Under the pieces are notes generated by a model, which did no database searches, was not told the origin of the DNA, and saw nothing but the letters and a program-made list of their open reading frames with translations. Position numbers and translations under genes: made by a program. Positions 5,244 through 6,357 of a stretch of DNA of 6,357 nt are shown in pieces. Origin of the DNA: Alphaproteobacteria bacterium (GTDB lineage: Bacteria; Pseudomonadota; Alphaproteobacteria; GCA-2731375); contig JANQKO010000680.1 in assembly GCA_028281075.1 (NCBI GenBank), positions 1 through 6,357 on the forward strand. The letters run 5' to 3'. The number at the start of each line of letters is the position of its first letter. Position 1 is the first letter of the stretch.

Positions 5244-6357
5244 ATGAGACTTGTTGGCGTTGATGTTGGCGGCACGTTCACGGACGTGGTGTTCACCGAT
5301 ACGGACGAGAACCGGACGCTGATCCACAAGGTGCCGACGACGCCGCACGATCCGTCGCAGGGCGTGCTGCGGGGGGTGGTCGAGCTCTGCCGGCGGCACG
5401 ACATTCCGCGCGGCGACGTGGACCACCTGCTGCACGGCACCACCATCGCCACCAACGCCGTGCTGGAGCATGACGGCGCGACCACCGGCATGATCACGTC
5501 GGACGGCTATCGCGACATCGTGCATATCGGCCGGCATCAGCGGCCGCAGAACTATTCCATCCAGCAGGAGATCCCCTGGCAGGACCGCGTGCTGGTGCGG
5601 CGGCGCAACCGCATGACCGTGAAGGAGCGCCGCGTGCCGCCGACCGGCGAGGTGCTGGTGCCGCTGGACGAGGACGGCGTGCGCCAGGCGGCCCGGGCGC
5701 TGAAGGGCAAGGGCGTCGAGGCGGTCGCCGTCTGCTTCCTGTTCTCCTATATCGATCCGGCGCACGAGCAGCGGGCGGCCGAGATCGTCCGCGAGGAATT
5801 CCCCGAGGCCTTCGTCACCACGTCGGCCAGCGTCTCGCCGCAGTTCCGCGAGTTCGAGCGCTTCACCACGGCAACCATCAACGCCTATATCGGCCCCAAG
5901 GTCACGGGCTACGTGAACAAGCTGGCGCGCGACCTGACCGACGGCGGGGTCGGCGGCGACCTGCATGTCATGGGCTCGAACGGCGGCATGGCGACGGCGG
6001 AGATGGTGGCCGAGAAGCCGGTGATGACGCTGCTGTCGGGCCCGGCCGCCGGCGTGCTGGGCGGTGCCTGGACCGGCGCGCTCTGCGGCCGCGACAACCT
6101 GATCACCTTCGACGTCGGCGGCACCTCGGCCGATATCGGCATCATCCGCGACGGCCAGTTCGGCGAAGCGACGGCGCGGGACACCTGGATCGCCGGCTAT
6201 CCATTGATGGTGCCGATGATCGACATCCACACCATCGGCGCCGGCGGCGGCTCGATCGCCCATGTCGACCATGGCGGCGCCTTCAAGGTCGGCCCGCGCT
6301 CGGCCGGCGCCGTGCCGGGCCCGGCCGCCTATGGCCGCGGCGTGCTGGGCGGTGCCT
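5244..6357 (+). CDS. hyuA: HyuA-type hydantoinase/oxoprolinase ATPase subunit, N-terminal part (3' truncated by window edge)
   Basis: There are 371 codons in view from the ATG at 5244. The start is exact for the family: MRLVGVDVGGTFTDVVF is the first phosphate-binding loop of the ASKHA-type ATPase fold. Then come LLHGTTIATNAVLE (62-75), IGRHQRPQNYS (95-105), LVRRRNRMTVKERR, FREFERFTTATINAYIGP (201-218), MTLLSGPAAGVLGGA (261-275), the second phosphate loop ITFDVGGTSADIGI (287-300) and IGAGGGSIAHVDHGG (331-345), reaching PGPAAYGRG (358-366). With HyuB, the protein would drive ATP-dependent opening of a cyclic amide in the cytoplasm. After GRG the family continues with G-x-x-PTVTDAN, but here the last residues are VLGGA, copied from the 270-275 motif, so the final 17 or so bases are suspect. 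The gene is transcribed away from the dehydrogenase and may head a second operon. Family certain, substrate unknown. Confidence 0.95.
   Translation, partial: MRLVGVDVGGTFTDVVFTDTDENRTLIHKVPTTPHDPSQGVLRGVVELCRRHDIPRGDVDHLLHGTTIATNAVLEHDGATTGMITSDGYRDIVHIGRHQRPQNYSIQQEIPWQDRVLVRRRNRMTVKERRVPPTGEVLVPLDEDGVRQAARALKGKGVEAVAVCFLFSYIDPAHEQRAAEIVREEFPEAFVTTSASVSPQFREFERFTTATINAYIGPKVTGYVNKLARDLTDGGVGGDLHVMGSNGGMATAEMVAEKPVMTLLSGPAAGVLGGAWTGALCGRDNLITFDVGGTSADIGIIRDGQFGEATARDTWIAGYPLMVPMIDIHTIGAGGGSIAHVDHGGAFKVGPRSAGAVPGPAAYGRGVLGGA

Noticed and set aside
5064..6272. 402-codon open frame on the minus strand
   Set aside because: It lies antisense to the N-terminal HyuA coding region and has shadow-type composition (many His, Arg, Ala, Asp) with no recognisable domain.

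Overview
The window is GC-rich, and coding third positions are overwhelmingly G or C. It suggests a high-GC alphaproteobacterium. The clues are the sensor kinase, whose HisKA region reads FGPIGETKYLEYGNDI followed by INDILDLSKIEAG as in many alphaproteobacterial kinases, and two kinds of intergenic palindromic repeat of types common in that class. I cannot name a genus. No phage, CRISPR, tRNA, rRNA or transposase gene was seen.

Layout. (1) 1-938, +: C-terminal part of a HyuA-type hydantoinase/oxoprolinase ATPase subunit, cut by the left edge. (2) 935-1558, +: an isochorismatase/cysteine-hydrolase-fold protein, joined to hyuA by an ATGA start/stop overlap; the nucleophilic Cys of amidohydrolase members is replaced by Gly. 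(3) 1559-1799: intergenic stretch with a large GC-rich imperfect palindrome, a possible 34-codon relic ORF and an AT-richer segment with repeated TTTCAG half-sites. (4) 1800-3647, +: a membrane-bound PAS-PAS hybrid-less histidine kinase with no partner regulator in view. (5) 3648-3999: about 350 bases without a gene, packed with palindromic repeat elements and a probable intrinsic terminator. (6) 4000-5067, -: an NAD-type isocitrate/isopropylmalate dehydrogenase family protein of unknown substrate. (7) 5068-5243: divergent promoter region. (8) 5244-6357, +: N-terminal part of a HyuA-type ATPase subunit, cut by the right edge.

How the genes fit together. HyuA proteins work with HyuB in ATP-dependent opening of hydantoin, N-methylhydantoin or oxoproline rings. 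Hydrolases of the isochorismatase fold (for example N-carbamoylsarcosine amidase) act on the carbamoyl product in some of these pathways. A hyuA-hydrolase pair plus a nearby divergent hyuA and a decarboxylating-type dehydrogenase fits a catabolic island for a cyclic amide or related compound. No hyuB is in view and the exact substrate cannot be read from the sequence. The kinase is probably an unrelated neighbour.

Two things stand out. The two window ends hold complementary halves of one HyuA-sized protein, which raises the question of paralogues, a tandem array or a circular molecule. In addition, the last 17 or so bases of the window do not fit the HyuA family and duplicate a stretch about 290 bases upstream, which looks like an assembly-edge artefact.
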